Assembly: GCA_028752905.1 (NCBI GenBank)
Contig: JAQNBH010000010.1
Span: 13,349,984-13,413,983, forward strand
DNA from: Cladorhizidae sp. MBARI D1340-BT2
Lineage: Eukaryota; Porifera; Demospongiae; Poecilosclerida; Cladorhizidae
Reading direction: 5' to 3'
Length of the DNA stretch: 64,000 bases
The position numbers and the translations under genes were made by a program. The notes beneath the pieces are model-generated. The model did no database searches. It saw nothing but the letters and a program-made list of their open reading frames with translations, and was not told the origin of the DNA. This document shows positions 23,501 to 31,659 of the stretch, one piece after another (the first letter of the stretch is position 1; the number at the start of each line of letters is the position of its first letter).

Positions 23501-26346
23501 AGGGAATTATCATTTCTTCTCTAGTTGTGTGGTGTAAGTTATGAACACAACAAATCCTTAGCTGACATAATGAAATTACAACGATCTTCTCAATAATAAC
23601 TTCAAATTTGCTCACTTGACATTTCAACTTGCTCTGGCCTTCTTAATAATGAGTATCGACGGTGTTGATTATTGACAGGATCTGTGTAAATTCATAACAA
23701 CTCAAACATTTTAAGTTTACCCTCTTTCCTTCAAATTTATTTTCCACAAGTTTTGTTGAATTTCTGGTGAGATAATTTATAAAATCTCGAATAAAATTAG
23801 AGTACTTGAGAAATCATAATACTTAGCCCCCTTATATATTTCAGTGACTCCTTTAATAGCAGTTGGAATACCTCTAATTATTGACTTGGCTAATGGAAAT
23901 GAAGCATCTACTGACCTTATCATAAAGAGGGGACAATTGTAAGTTCTATTCTACAATTAATCATGATTAACAATATATTATTCTAGATGCTCTAGCCTTC
24001 ATCATGAATAAATTTTTATTCTGATGAAGAGCATCTAGTTGAAATGTTGAGAGAGTAAATTTCAAGTTGATTATTGAGAAGATCATTGTAAATTAATTTT
24101 TTTATTGATTTCTATTGAGTACTTTTCCTCCTAATTTTTTATCAGTACTTTTAGGTAGAGTGTACAATTTTCTACTTAATTCAACTTAATTAAGGTATTA
24201 GGGAAAGTTTACCACCAGTGAAAAGGTAGGATATGCTTAAAAAAGAGAGATATGACATCAGGTCTCAACTTACATAGTGAAGTGGATATTAGCTTCACAG
24301 CAGATTTTACTTAGAAAATACATAATCTACACAATGAAATTCATCTGGGTCAATATAATATACCACATTCATGAGTTTTTAAAAGTGCATAACCTCATTA
24401 AAATAAGTTGGGTGGATCTCACTCTCTTAAAAAGATAGTTGGTACGGTATAGATAGTTACTAGTTCCATTTGTGATGGTGCTTCACATGAGCCACTTTTT
24501 TTAAAATAAAGAGTAGGTAATTTGTGAATTACCTGTGATGGTAGCGATTTATATTTAAATGCAGTGAACTATTTTATTATGGTAGTTAATTAAATGTTAT
24601 TGAAAATTAACACATTTCCAAAAATGTTTTTTCCCGAAGATTTCTTCGAATGCCAACACCACATATATAGCTAACTCAGGGTTGTGTTAAGTTCTTCTAA
24701 GAGTGATTCTTTGAATGCCAACACCACATAGCTAACTCAGGGTTGTGTTAAGTTCTTCTAAGAGTGATTCTTTGAATGCCAACACCACATTGCTAACTCA
24801 GGGTTGTGTTAAGTTCTTCTAAGAGTGATTCTTTGAATGCCAACACCACATTGCTAACTCAGGGTTGTGTTAAGTTCTTCTAAGAGTGATTCTTTGAATG
24901 CCAATACCACATCGCTAACTCAGGGTGGTGTTAAGTTCTTCTAAGAGTGATTCTTTGAATGACGAAACACACACACACTACACACACACACTACACACAC
25001 ATTCTGGACCTTATTATCTAGTCTAGTAGTCTGTGGTCTGAACTTAAAGAAAGTTAATACTAATACAGTGCCCCTACAATAGCTCCTTAAATCGGTAAGG
25101 GATTCCACTGTAGACGTTGTAGTTTCACACACACACCCTTTGTGAGAAATGTGACATGGAGAGTAATGAAGGGGTTTGTAAGTGAATACAACTTATTTTA
25201 ATTTATATTATTGAAGTCAGCTGCGGGAATGTGTGATGGGAGGGGATACTAATGCTGGCACTGGCTCATGGCACTGGGTAGTCCAAATTCAAGCACTAAC
25301 TCTCAATGTGCTAACCGTGCTACTCTGCTCTTAATCTGCCTTAAACTCTGCGGCTTGACTAACAAAATGTTATCCATGCAGCCCAGGGAGGGTGTGGCCA
25401 TCCTAATTAGTTTAAATAGCATTCTTCCACCTACTAGTAGTTAAGCAGCTCTGATGATGAAAGTTACAAGCTATAGTTATATTTCGAAGGAGAAATTCAC
25501 TTTTAACATCATTACCTCAGCATACCTACTCTAATAGTATTAGGATGCAATATTTATTGCTTTATCATGTGTACATATTGTTTGTCTTCTTTACATGCAA
25601 GCATTACCTATTATCCATTTCTTTTATGCAGCTGCTTCCTCGACAATGTTGTCGTTTTTTGGTCGGCTTTCTTGGGGCCAATTTTAGCAGCCATTCTAGT
25701 CAACATTGTGATCTTCATTATAGTCATAGTTGTACTGGTTAGACAAAAAAGACGAATGCTGTCTCGTGAGAAGAAACATAATATGGATTTTAAAAAAGTC
25801 ATTCTTCTCGTGATCAGTCTGGCTGGAATAATGTTCTTATTTGGAATCTCATGGATATTTGCTGCTTTCACTTTCTCTGTCCAAGAAATCCGCAAACCCA
25901 GTCAAGTTCTCTTCACTGTCTTCAATTCCTTTCAAGGATTCTTCATCTTTGTATTCTTCTGCATCATTAGCAAGGAAACGCGTGACATGTGGAAAGATGT
26001 TCTGTGCTGTGGCAAGTACAAGTCTAATTATTCCAAGCACAGCATGAAATTTAGCAATGCCTCATCCAAGTATAAAGACCATAGTAAGAACCTCAAGCTT
26101 GGAAATCCCTCATCTTCAGATTACACATCAGAGAACAATTTGAGCACTGGCATTTTCTCAAACAACAGGAAAACTTTATCCGAGACTCCTTTATATTTGA
26201 AGTATACTTCTGCTGGCAAGAAAAGTGTTTCTGAAATTGAACCTGAGCCAACAAATCCGGCAAGGGAAGAGAAGAAAGAAGTCTCGGCAAGCATTGAAGG
26301 CAAAAATGATGATAATGAATATACCCTATCATATGTGAACTTATGA
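5337..26346 (+). CDS. Adhesion G-protein-coupled receptor, copy 1 (14 exons)
   Basis: Fourteen exons join with matching phases into about 1,037 codons: 5,337-5,530; 10,721-11,355; 12,655-12,678; 14,723-14,934; 15,891-16,058; 20,501-20,583; 20,646-20,751; 20,807-20,858; 21,043-21,314; 21,621-21,776; 22,210-22,349; 23,271-23,533; 23,845-23,938; 25,632-26,346. The product has a signal peptide, an N-terminal ectodomain I do not recognise, a hormone-receptor motif, a GAIN domain ending in a GPS with a CDHLTNFAVL cleavage motif, seven membrane segments and a cytoplasmic tail. It should sit in the plasma membrane, self-cleave at HL/T and signal through a tethered agonist starting TNFAVLI. The ligand is unknown. 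Exons between 1 and 2 could be missed in the 5.2-kb intron. Confidence 0.9.
5531..10720. other. aGPCR copy 1 intron 1
   Basis: 5.2 kb, AT-rich. It holds (TTG)n/(TTA)n tracts near 7,720-7,830 and 7,990-8,095 and a short MITE-like repeat near 7,901-7,996. An open minus-strand frame at 7,233-7,433 and others are preserved in copy 2 simply because the segment is duplicated. No convincing further exon was seen. The empty site of the copy-2 pogo-type insertion is at 6,535-6,536. Confidence 0.55.
7901..7996. repeat. Short interspersed MITE-like repeat (family A)
   Basis: Contains TTCAAGTTGATTATTAAGAAGATCATTGTAA-type sequence followed by TCAATTGATAGTAAATTGAA. Related sequence recurs, in either orientation, near 17,310-17,460, 22,380-22,500, 23,560-23,660 and 23,983-24,100. 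Copy 2 has it near 56,640-56,735. Confidence 0.55.
10721..11355 (+). CDS. aGPCR copy 1 exon 2: unassigned ectodomain
   Basis: A single 635-base exon encodes about 211 residues of extracellular sequence with several N-glycosylation sites (NMS, NST, NDS, NGT, NVS) and a few cysteines (YICGQ, GTCF). Acceptor TTTCCAG is at 10,720 and donor GTAAGA at 11,356; it enters in phase 2 and leaves in phase 1. The length and beta-strand-like alternation suggest one or two Ig/fibronectin-like or jelly-roll folds, but I cannot assign a family. Copy 2 differs at three residues. Confidence 0.85.
12655..12678 (+). CDS. aGPCR copy 1 exon 3: 24-base microexon
   Basis: TATGCACCAGTTCTACAATT plus CAAG sits between an acceptor TTTGTAG and a strong donor GTAAGTCC. 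It is 24 bases long and phase 1 on both sides, so it can be included or skipped without changing frame. It would add about eight residues (VCTSSTIQ region), including a cysteine, just before the hormone-receptor motif. It is identical in copy 2. Evidence is from splice signals and phase only. Confidence 0.6.
13223..13292. repeat. CA-rich simple repeat
   Basis: ACACACAC tract embedded in a longer CA/CATA-rich stretch, also present in copy 2 near 62,148-62,215. Confidence 0.8.
13470..13750. repeat. Diverged repeat pair, unit 1
   Basis: Shares GCAAAGAATTCAAG, TGCTGGGAGT, CTAATAGAG, CACTCCTTGATAAAAGCT and GAT/CTGTGGTG...CACTCTCTATA in the same order with 14,000-14,250. This indicates two old copies of a roughly 260-bp interspersed repeat in one intron. 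Confidence 0.7.
14000..14250. repeat. Diverged repeat pair, unit 2
   Basis: Second, diverged copy of the repeat at 13,470-13,750, in the same orientation. Both units are present in copy 2, so they predate the segmental duplication. Confidence 0.7.
14723..14934 (+). CDS. aGPCR copy 1 exon 4: hormone-receptor motif
   Basis: Encodes a hormone-receptor-motif (HRM) domain: CTAEKTVHLNFSYSWEKT, then PCNLTSDVATRQC, then GGVWSQPNISLC. Spacing of W, PC, RxC, GxW and final C fits the family. Acceptor TTCTACAG precedes 14,723 and donor GTAAGT follows 14,934. It enters in phase 1 and leaves in phase 0. The domain commonly precedes the GAIN domain in adhesion receptors, as here. Confidence 0.9.
15891..16058 (+). 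CDS. aGPCR copy 1 exon 5: GAIN domain, subdomain A
   Basis: Fifty-six codons in phase 0 at both ends, with acceptor TTGTTTTTAG and donor GTAAGT. The helical NVLVMVESFLTSV segment is typical of the helical part of GAIN domains. Confidence 0.85.
16258..16368. repeat. CA-rich microsatellite
   Basis: Interrupted (CA)n over about 110 bp in the 4.4-kb intron between exons 5 and 6. The minus-strand open frame across it (16,172-16,363) is a low-complexity artefact. Confidence 0.9.
17089..17465. repeat. Palindrome and MITE-like repeat cluster
   Basis: A 50-bp imperfect hairpin at 17,089-17,138 (TCTTCATG...CATGAAGA arms) is followed at 17,268-17,465 by family-A repeat sequence (GTCGAGAGAG, TTCAAGTTGATCA, CTGAGAGTTCATTGAGAG). 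Confidence 0.5.
17500..18960. other. Intronic stretch with unassigned, less AT-rich sequence
   Basis: Base composition is less AT-rich than the flanks and looks like old coding DNA, perhaps a decayed retroelement on the minus strand. I cannot match any domain and no frame stays open. Confidence 0.3.
18961..20500. other. Rest of intron 5, nothing recognised
   Basis: AT-rich intronic DNA. Open frames on both strands near 19,569-19,901 overlap each other and have no domain. Confidence 0.5.
20501..20583 (+). CDS. aGPCR copy 1 exon 6: GAIN domain
   Basis: Begins VMMEIVNIISSLLQWEANLF after acceptor CTATATAG. The donor is taken as GTTAGT at 20,584, leaving phase 2, because the earlier GTACAT at 20,571 would put the next exon out of the GAIN frame. 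Confidence 0.8.
20646..20751 (+). CDS. aGPCR copy 1 exon 7: GAIN domain
   Basis: Frame RIILSSEALAAQYAQSLL then LSADNFILVAEN, entering in phase 2. The donor GTAAGG at 20,752 is chosen because the alternative at 20,757 leads to an immediate stop in the next exon. Confidence 0.8.
20807..20858 (+). CDS. aGPCR copy 1 exon 8: GAIN domain, short exon
   Basis: LPLKTLQSLDRSISLKK, 52 bases, phase 0 in and phase 1 out, with acceptor TTTTTATAG and donor GTATTA. It is short, but the phase agrees with its neighbours. Confidence 0.7.
21043..21314 (+). CDS. aGPCR copy 1 exon 9: GAIN domain, subdomain B
   Basis: GDLAASITLPSSAFANI through PPVLIILSIPTEINGS is a typical GAIN beta-rich stretch. Two phase-1 acceptors six bases apart are possible, before 21,037 and before 21,043, giving or omitting two residues. 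The donor is taken as GTAAAT at 21,315, in phase 0. Confidence 0.75.
21621..21776 (+). CDS. aGPCR copy 1 exon 10: GPS motif
   Basis: Contains the four-cysteine GPS: VCVSWDF, GNWTPEGC, NCECDHLTNFAVLI. The HL/T bond is the expected autoproteolysis site, and TNFAVLI would start the tethered agonist. Both ends are phase 0, with acceptor CTTCAG and donor GTGAGT. Confidence 0.95.
22210..22349 (+). CDS. aGPCR copy 1 exon 11: membrane segment 1
   Basis: After a short linker (DICPRVQPEGC) comes the hydrophobic helix AITYIGVSLSLIGLILTVIT. Acceptor CTCTTCAG, donor GTGAGT, leaving in phase 2. Confidence 0.9.
22378..22500. repeat. MITE-like repeat, family A
   Basis: Intron 11 sequence including CTCACTTGACATATT, CACCTTCTCAATAAA and CACTTGACATTTCGACTAGATGCTCT. 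It matches the other family-A members in reverse orientation. Confidence 0.5.
23271..23533 (+). CDS. aGPCR copy 1 exon 12: membrane segments 2-4
   Basis: KFHVQLFLAMIFMLVVFVAG (segment 2), GGCIAASVLIHYFTLTSILW with the conserved extracellular-loop cysteine (segment 3), and GIIISSLVVW (start of segment 4). Phase 2 in, phase 1 out at donor GTAAGT. Confidence 0.93.
23560..23660. repeat. MITE-like repeat, family A
   Basis: CGATCTTCTCAATAAT, CTCACTTGACATTTCAACT and CTCTGGCCTTCTTAAT, reverse orientation to the copy at 23,983-24,100. Confidence 0.5.
23845..23938 (+). CDS. aGPCR copy 1 exon 13: end of segment 4, second extracellular loop
   Basis: LTPLIAVGIPLIIDLANGNE then IIKRGQ. Phase 1 in, phase 2 out at GTAAGT. 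Acceptor TATTTCAG. Confidence 0.88.
23983..24100. repeat. MITE-like repeat with internal hairpin, family A
   Basis: A hairpin AGATGCTCT...AGAGCATCT with arms around an AT-rich loop is followed by TTGAAATGTTGAGAGAGTAA and TTCAAGTTGATTATTGAGAA. This is the best-preserved member of the family here. Confidence 0.6.
24642..24962. repeat. 59-bp tandem repeat, about 5.4 units
   Basis: Units contain TTCTTTGAATGCCAACACCA, GCTAACTCAGGGTTGTGTTA and AGTTCTTCTAAGAGTGA, with a few unit-specific changes such as CATAGC, CATTGC and CATCGC. It sits in intron 13 of the aGPCR gene. Confidence 0.95.
24963..25003. repeat. CA microsatellite
   Basis: (CACACA)n with CTA interruptions, immediately after the 59-bp array. 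Confidence 0.9.
25632..26346 (+). CDS. aGPCR copy 1 exon 14: membrane segments 5-7 and tail
   Basis: Starts CFLDNVVVFWSAFLGP, giving the conserved loop-2 cysteine and segment 5. KVILLVISLAGIMFLFGISW (segment 6) and VLFTVFNSFQGFFIFVFFCI (segment 7) follow, the latter with the family's NSFQGFFIF signature. The roughly 120-residue tail is Ser/Lys/Glu-rich and ends DNEYTLSYVNL at the stop. It enters in phase 2, matching exon 13. Confidence 0.95.
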
Positions 26347-26357
26347 AAAGCAGAGGT

Positions 26358-26363
26358 AATAAA
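26358..26363 (+). terminator. Candidate polyadenylation signal of aGPCR copy 1
   Basis: AATAAA starts 12 bases after the stop codon. This is very close, so it may be chance, and other AT-rich signals lie further downstream. Confidence 0.3.
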
Positions 26364-26846
26364 TTTGTAGACTGACTGTTATTTATGTTCATAGCATAGC
26401 TCATACTGTCATAACCCATGAAAAAATATTACTATATACTATTATATTTCTAGTAGAACATTATATTATGGTCATTGGATAAATTTAGACAACAAGTGTC
26501 TGAGTAAACTCTAATATAATGTATTTCAGAACGAAGTTTCTAGAAAAGTAAATGGCACTTAAGCTGAAAATATTAACTTCCTGGACAATTTTTTAAGATT
26601 CTATAAAAAGTGAGTGTGTTTTACCAAAAATATAGCATAGATAACAAACTTTCTCAATATTCAAACTTAACCATACAATTTTTACGCTAGATAGTCTATG
26701 CAATAACTTAACGTTTTAAATTTCTGCGGTGATGTGTATAAATCTCTAATCTCTAAGTGGAAATGTATAAAGTTCAGAGCAGGATTTGCACGTTATAAAT
26801 ATTTATTAGTTTATTGTTTTTTTATTAGTTTAGGTATAGCTATAAT

Positions 26847-26913
26847 GCAGGTTTCGGTTACAACTGATATATGTCGGGGAGGATGACATATATCAGGTGT
26901 AACAGAAGCCTGC
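26847..26913. repeat. 29-bp hairpin downstream of aGPCR copy 1
   Basis: Left arm 26,847-26,875 (GCAGGTTTCGGTTACAACTG and onwards) and right arm 26,885-26,913 pair over 29 bases with three mismatches around a 9-base loop. It could be a palindromic element or a precursor hairpin of a small RNA. No expression evidence is available. Confidence 0.8.
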
Positions 26914-26931
26914 TGTATATATTCATGCAGT

Positions 26932-26983
26932 ATTCTGTTTTGCTTCAGTAAAATACTTTGTGTATATCAGAGCAAAACAGAAT
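26932..26983. repeat. 13-bp perfect inverted repeat
   Basis: ATTCTGTTTTGCT and AGCAAAACAGAAT, separated by 26 bases, directly follow the previous hairpin. Confidence 0.85.
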
Positions 26984-27717
26984 ATGAATAAAAACACAGA
27001 GGTTGAGACTCATGTCCATGGAAATGGGAAATCTTCGATATAAGTAGGAAAAACTACACACAATTTACACCACTAGTATAATAGATTTGATAAAAGTATG
27101 TTTTTAACAATATATGAAAGTTAGCAGCCTTCACACACAAAAAAATGATGGCAGCATGCTGTAGGACTAGACATATTGGCTATGCTGGATGGTAGGGATG
27201 CTGGTGAGTTGAGCATCAATATATAATATATATGGTACTCATTGCTGTGAACATCTTAAAATAATACCAGATTTAACTCTGATCACTTGCAGAATCTGAC
27301 CACTTCACTCCTTACATAGTGTAAATATGATCAGGTAAATAATATTTCCCCCGAGTAGTTAAAACCAAAAAAGCCTGCTGCAATATCTGGTATTACATAA
27401 TTGTGATGTTTGTTGGATCTACTTGTAACAATAATGCAACTGTTAGGAAGTCCTGCATCTTTCATGTATCTGATCAACTGAGAGTTCATTGAGAATATTG
27501 GATGACTGGTCAAAAGAAAGGAAAAATACTTATCCCATGCCAGCTACAAATATTTCAAGGACATTATTATATATAATATAAAATTTCTATATTATACTTG
27601 AAAGTATTTTTTATTGCAATTTACATTTCACTGCCAACATAACAGCTAAAAGCTGAAATTTTTGCTTTCATAATTCAGCCTAATTTATTCTAATTATAGG
27701 AATTTTGGCGTGGTTAA
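26984..27717. other. Intergenic spacer, nothing recognised
   Basis: AT-rich DNA between the hairpins and the deleted gypsy element. The 60-codon minus-strand frame at 27,331-27,513 has no features. Confidence 0.5.
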
Positions 27718-27785
27718 TGTGGTGTTTAGATGGCTATGGTATTATGAGGCAGAGATAACTTGTGAATCAAGAGACAAGATATATT
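27718..27785 (-). repeat. 3' LTR remnant of deleted gypsy element
   Basis: Sixty-eight bases starting TGTGGTGTTTAGATGGCTAT on the plus strand, matching 29,350-29,417. Confidence 0.8.
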
Positions 27786-27895
27786 CATGTCCACACAGAT
27801 TCGAACATCTCCATTTTTCTTTGGGATGATAACCAGGGGAGATACCCATGGAGTAGCTCCTTCCACTTTCTCAATAATTCCTGATTCTCTAAGCA

Positions 27896-28423
27896 TTACG
27901 CTCTTGAGCTACTTTTTTTCTCAGGTGAAAAGGAATTTGACGAGCACATTGAACAACTGGGGTTACGGTACGGTCGATGTGGAGGTTGATATTGGTGTTT
28001 CAAATTTCCGATCCCTTTAAAAAGGTTTGGGTGTTGCTGAACTAACACATCACTCCCAGTTGATAGATCCTGAATTTGATTTATCTTGATATCAATGAGA
28101 CCAAATTTTGTGGCTCTCTTGTAGCTGAGAAGAGAACCATGGTTTCCTTGTAACACATGGATTGTAGATGTGTTGTGTTTCTGCTTGAATTCAAGAACAG
28201 CTTCAAATTTCCCAACTACCACAAGCTGTGATTTGGAACCATAAGCAAAAAGACGCTTGGTTAGATTCTCGAGCTTAATTTTCTTGGATTCATCGATTTT
28301 TGCAAATGTGCTCTCATCGAAGATATCTGTCGATGCACCAGTGTCAACAATCATCTTGATGGGAGCACCATTCATGTTAATCTGTACTTCAGGTGTTTTG
28401 GAATCAAATGAATCTTTGTACAA
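27896..28423 (-). pseudogene. Protease (and linker to RT) of deleted gypsy element
   Basis: Aspartic protease with the active-site motif IVDTGASTDIFDE, in frame with gag after the stop at 28,427. It ends at 27,896 by a frameshift. RT-like sequence (GATPWVSPLVIIPKKNGDVR) continues in another frame to about 27,787, where the internal deletion begins. Confidence 0.8.
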
Positions 28424-28426
28424 GGT

Positions 28427-29308
28427 CTATAAGTACTCATCATCAGTGCTACTGTCCTCAATCTGCTGCTGAGATACTTCTGTTGACACATGATGCAAAT
28501 GTGATTTTGGAGGGTGTGGTGATGGGCATTGATGTGAGTTGCTATAACTATTGTCATTAGTCTGTTTGGATAGACACACCTTAGCGAAATGATTTTGTTT
28601 TCCACACTTCCAGCAAGTTTGACCTTTGGCAGGGCAGGGATTGTTTGTGTGCGGCCATGTCAATCCACAGTTTCGGCATTGGGTGTTCTTCGTTGATAGT
28701 GGCTTACTCCTACGAAATTGCTTTCCTTTGCGAACATAATTTACCGATTCAACATAACCTTGAGACAATGACTTCTCTATTCCATCTGCTTGTGATTCAC
28801 TATTTTCTAGGGAACATGCTCTGGACAAAAGATTAGCAAGAGCGAGTCTTTCTTCATGTAGAGCAAACTTTCTGAGACGCTTTGACTCGCAGTTCTGAAT
28901 TATTGTCGATTTCAATTCTTTGTCCAGATCATTAAACTCACAGTTAGCTGCCAAACTTCTCAGTCGTATGGCAAATTGAGCTACAGTTTCACCCTTCTGT
29001 TGAGCTTCCTGTCAAAATTGAAAAATTTCAAAGTCCACATTCTTCTTTGGTGAGAAATATTCAGTTAGCTTAGTTATGGCTGTGCCATAGTCATCTCCAG
29101 CATCAGGGATGGTATCAAATATTTCTTGTGTTTTTTGTCCAGCTTGATACAGGAAGAGTGCATGCTTCTGTTTGTCATCTGTGACGTTCATGGCTACCAG
29201 GTATGTCTTGAAACGCTTTGTCCAACTCTTCCACCTCTGACTTAGTGAACTAGGTTCATGTATAGGGTCAAATTGGGGTAACGGTGACAACTCAATCCTG
29301 GCCACCAT
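28427..29308 (-). pseudogene. Gag of deleted gypsy element
   Basis: Starts at the ATG at 29,308. The N-terminal part is capsid-like (RWKSWTKRFKTYLVAM, AIRLRSLAANCEF). Two cysteine-rich knuckles follow (CRNCGLTWPH...C and CWKCGKQNHFAKVC). One frame covers the whole gag-protease region but is broken by two stops, at 29,012 and 28,427. At the first stop FQF-stop-Q, related proteins have Arg, so CGA to TGA is likely; at the second, CAG to TAG. The protein would package retroelement RNA but is not made intact. Confidence 0.8.
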
Positions 29309-29349
29309 AGCTAGCTACAATAGAACTATCTTTGATCCTCATCGCCAGT

Positions 29350-29593
29350 TGTGGTGTTTAGGTGGCTATGGTATTAGGAGGCAGAGATAACTTGTGAATC
29401 AAGAGACAAGATATATTCCAATCACATGCATATCACACACTAATACAATCCATCGTGACGTAACAACATATGACGTATGATGATGTGACGTATATAATAA
29501 CTAAATAATTTAGTTGATTTTGCTGGTATGCTACTTTTATCAAGCAGAATGAAGCTTACCTCTAACAATGTCAACTCATCGCTGTTCTATCAT
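29350..29593 (-). repeat. 5' LTR of deleted gypsy element
   Basis: Begins TGTGGTGTTTAGGTGGCTAT on the plus strand. Its outer boundary is set by the GTTAA repeat at 29,594. Confidence 0.6.
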
Positions 29594-30567
29594 GTTAATA
29601 ACACTACCACCCACCACTTGCAGAAGAGGAAGCTGTAATTCATAGCTAATAGAGTAGAGCAGGTACTATATACAACCAGTGAAAATGTTGTAGCTATATA
29701 CTCCATCGAAGTGTCAACATATTATGTTCATCTAAATTACCTTATGGTTCCCCTGAGGTTGGATTAAAACATATAACGTTTTCAACATTGCTGAAAATGG
29801 TGCTTCAATGTAACTGAAGCGAAGATCTTCAAGTAATTTATCTTTCCCAAGTAAAATTACTGACTATGAAGCAGCACTTCACTAACTAGCCACTTAGTCT
29901 AAGTTTGGTGACTAAACTTCCAATATCATTAAGTTCCACATCCCCATAGCATCGACCAAGAGAATCTTACTGTTGTGCTGTAAAATAAGCCATGCAAATT
30001 GGAGGATAAATTTGTCAATTTGCAAGAATCTGCCACTCAAAGTTGATGCAGTCAAAAAGTAACCTTGAAAAAGCCCACTCACGGGTAAATTTTGGAAAAT
30101 AGTGATAAATTGGATGACACCAAAACCTAAGCCATGTAGAATGGAAGTACTGGCCTCTGTGTGTGGTAAATCTGTCATCAATGAAGCCCTACTACAGATG
30201 CAAGTGATACTGATGCAATGCCCAAAGAGACAGACCACATTAAATAATGAGTGTACGACACAAGTGGTCAGTACAAGTTTATCCAACTCTCTCTGTATAA
30301 TAAGATATTATATTATATTAACAAACTTTCAGCTCGTTGTATAACAATGTAAGGTAATAGTTGTTTTATTTACATATTACTGCCTCTATAGAGCAAGCTG
30401 GTTCTCCAGATTTAGAGAGTTAAATAACTTTTCAGCTATTGCAAATGTCAGTGATGACATTTTAAGTGACAATGGAAACTTTGTAATTGTTTTAGTTGCA
30501 AAAACATCATTATTTAATTACTAATTATTTGAATTAACCATGAATATGTCTAACAAGACAGTGTCCC
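29594..30567. other. Intergenic spacer between two mobile elements
   Basis: A 124-codon minus-strand frame at 29,912-30,286 is the only long open stretch. It has no motif or homology that I recognise. The rest is AT-rich. Confidence 0.4.
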
Positions 30568-30626
30568 TGTCCCGCCATATTAGTCTCATGCTCATTTGCC
30601 ATATTAGTCTCGCCTGTTATTTTAAT
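30568..30626 (+). repeat. Left terminal repeat of candidate Ginger-like element
   Basis: Holds two GCCATATTAGTCTC words 26 bases apart. The inverted counterpart is at 44,664-44,705. Confidence 0.6.
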
Positions 30627-30924
30627 TTTTTTAATTTATTTATTATTTTTTATATATTTTTTAAATTGATGCAAATACAAGCGCAAATGCATAGGAATGG
30701 CTAATAGCAACCAAATGCTAGTGTTATTAAAGCCACCCTATATAGTTACATGAGTAATGGGATGCACACATAAGAGATGAATAAGTAAAATAGTCTGATA
30801 AAATATAATAAACACAAAGATATTGAATATATAATGGGATTAGGATTGATAAGGTGATCATGGGTTATGCTTAAAGGAATTAATATTAGGAGCAAACACA
30901 ACAAAGTCAGGTAAATTATTCCAT

Positions 30925-31132
30925 ATTCCTATTCCGTATTAGTCTCACCTGACATAATTATTAGTCTCACCTGACATATTAGTCTCACCTGCCATATTGT
31001 CTCACCTGTCATATTAGTCTCACTTGCCATATAAATCTCACCTGTCATATTAGTCTCACCTGCCATATTGTCTCACCTGACATATTAGTCCCACCTGCGC
31101 TCACCTGTCATATTAGTCTCACCTGCCATAAC
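30925..31132. repeat. Minisatellite of the transposon end motif
   Basis: About ten copies of an ATATTAGTCTCACCTG(A/T/C)C unit of about 20 bp. The unit is the same motif found in the terminal repeats, expanded in tandem inside the left end. Two inverted single copies follow at 31,204-31,216 and 31,340-31,356. Confidence 0.85.
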
Positions 31133-31659
31133 TGAATATGAATGTGTTGTGTGTGTATATACACAAGCTATATATAAATTGCAGTTAAAACATGGGAGGA
31201 GTATCTAATATGGCAAGTAACTTGTCAACCCTCATTTCTCTCAGAAAATTGTTGTTGTTTGTTTTTAATATTAAATTTTTCTCTCTAGCTATAGAAATAG
31301 ATTTTTTTAGCAACAAATCTATCATTATGGGAGAAGTAATATGGCAAGTGAGAATACTTGCCATTTACTAATCACAATTAGATGAACAATTTTTCTTTGG
31401 TTTTGCTTCTCTGGATGATGGAGTGATAGAAGGACAGGGTCAGAGCATATATATGTGGTTCCTCAGCACCATCCTACAATTTAACTTGTGCAAAACTTGA
31501 ATTAAACAATAAACATATTTCCAGGTCAACCATGATATCCTAGGAAGACCACCAGAAAGTTTAGGATCTCCCAGTATTTCACAGATATGGAGAACTAAGA
31601 GAGTTTATTGCATGAAAATGAGTTACCCAGAAAAAAAACCCAACAAGAACAAACAGATT

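Larger units (their letters stand above)
27718..29593 (-). mobile_element. Deleted Ty3/gypsy element: LTR, gag, protease, RT start
   Basis: On the minus strand: an LTR of about 244 bp (29,350-29,593), a primer-binding-like TGGCGATGAGGATC, gag, protease, the first part of RT, then a jump straight into the last 68 bp of the other LTR (27,718-27,785). The two LTR ends match over those 68 bp with few differences. Most of RT, RNase H and integrase are deleted. GTTAA flanks both ends (27,713-27,717 and 29,594-29,598), a plausible 5-bp target duplication, although the outer LTR end is CAT and not the usual CA. Confidence 0.75.

Noticed and set aside
24642..24962. Repeat array that might be a CRISPR or satellite gene
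   Set aside because: Units abut without spacers and carry no open frame. Simple 59-bp tandem repeat.
29912..30286. 124-codon minus-strand open frame
   Set aside because: No motif, no splice context and no recognisable family. Length alone is not convincing in a 64-kb window.
30925..31132. CRISPR-like regular short repeats
   Set aside because: The units are contiguous with no unique spacers, and the genome is eukaryotic. It is a minisatellite of the transposon end motif.
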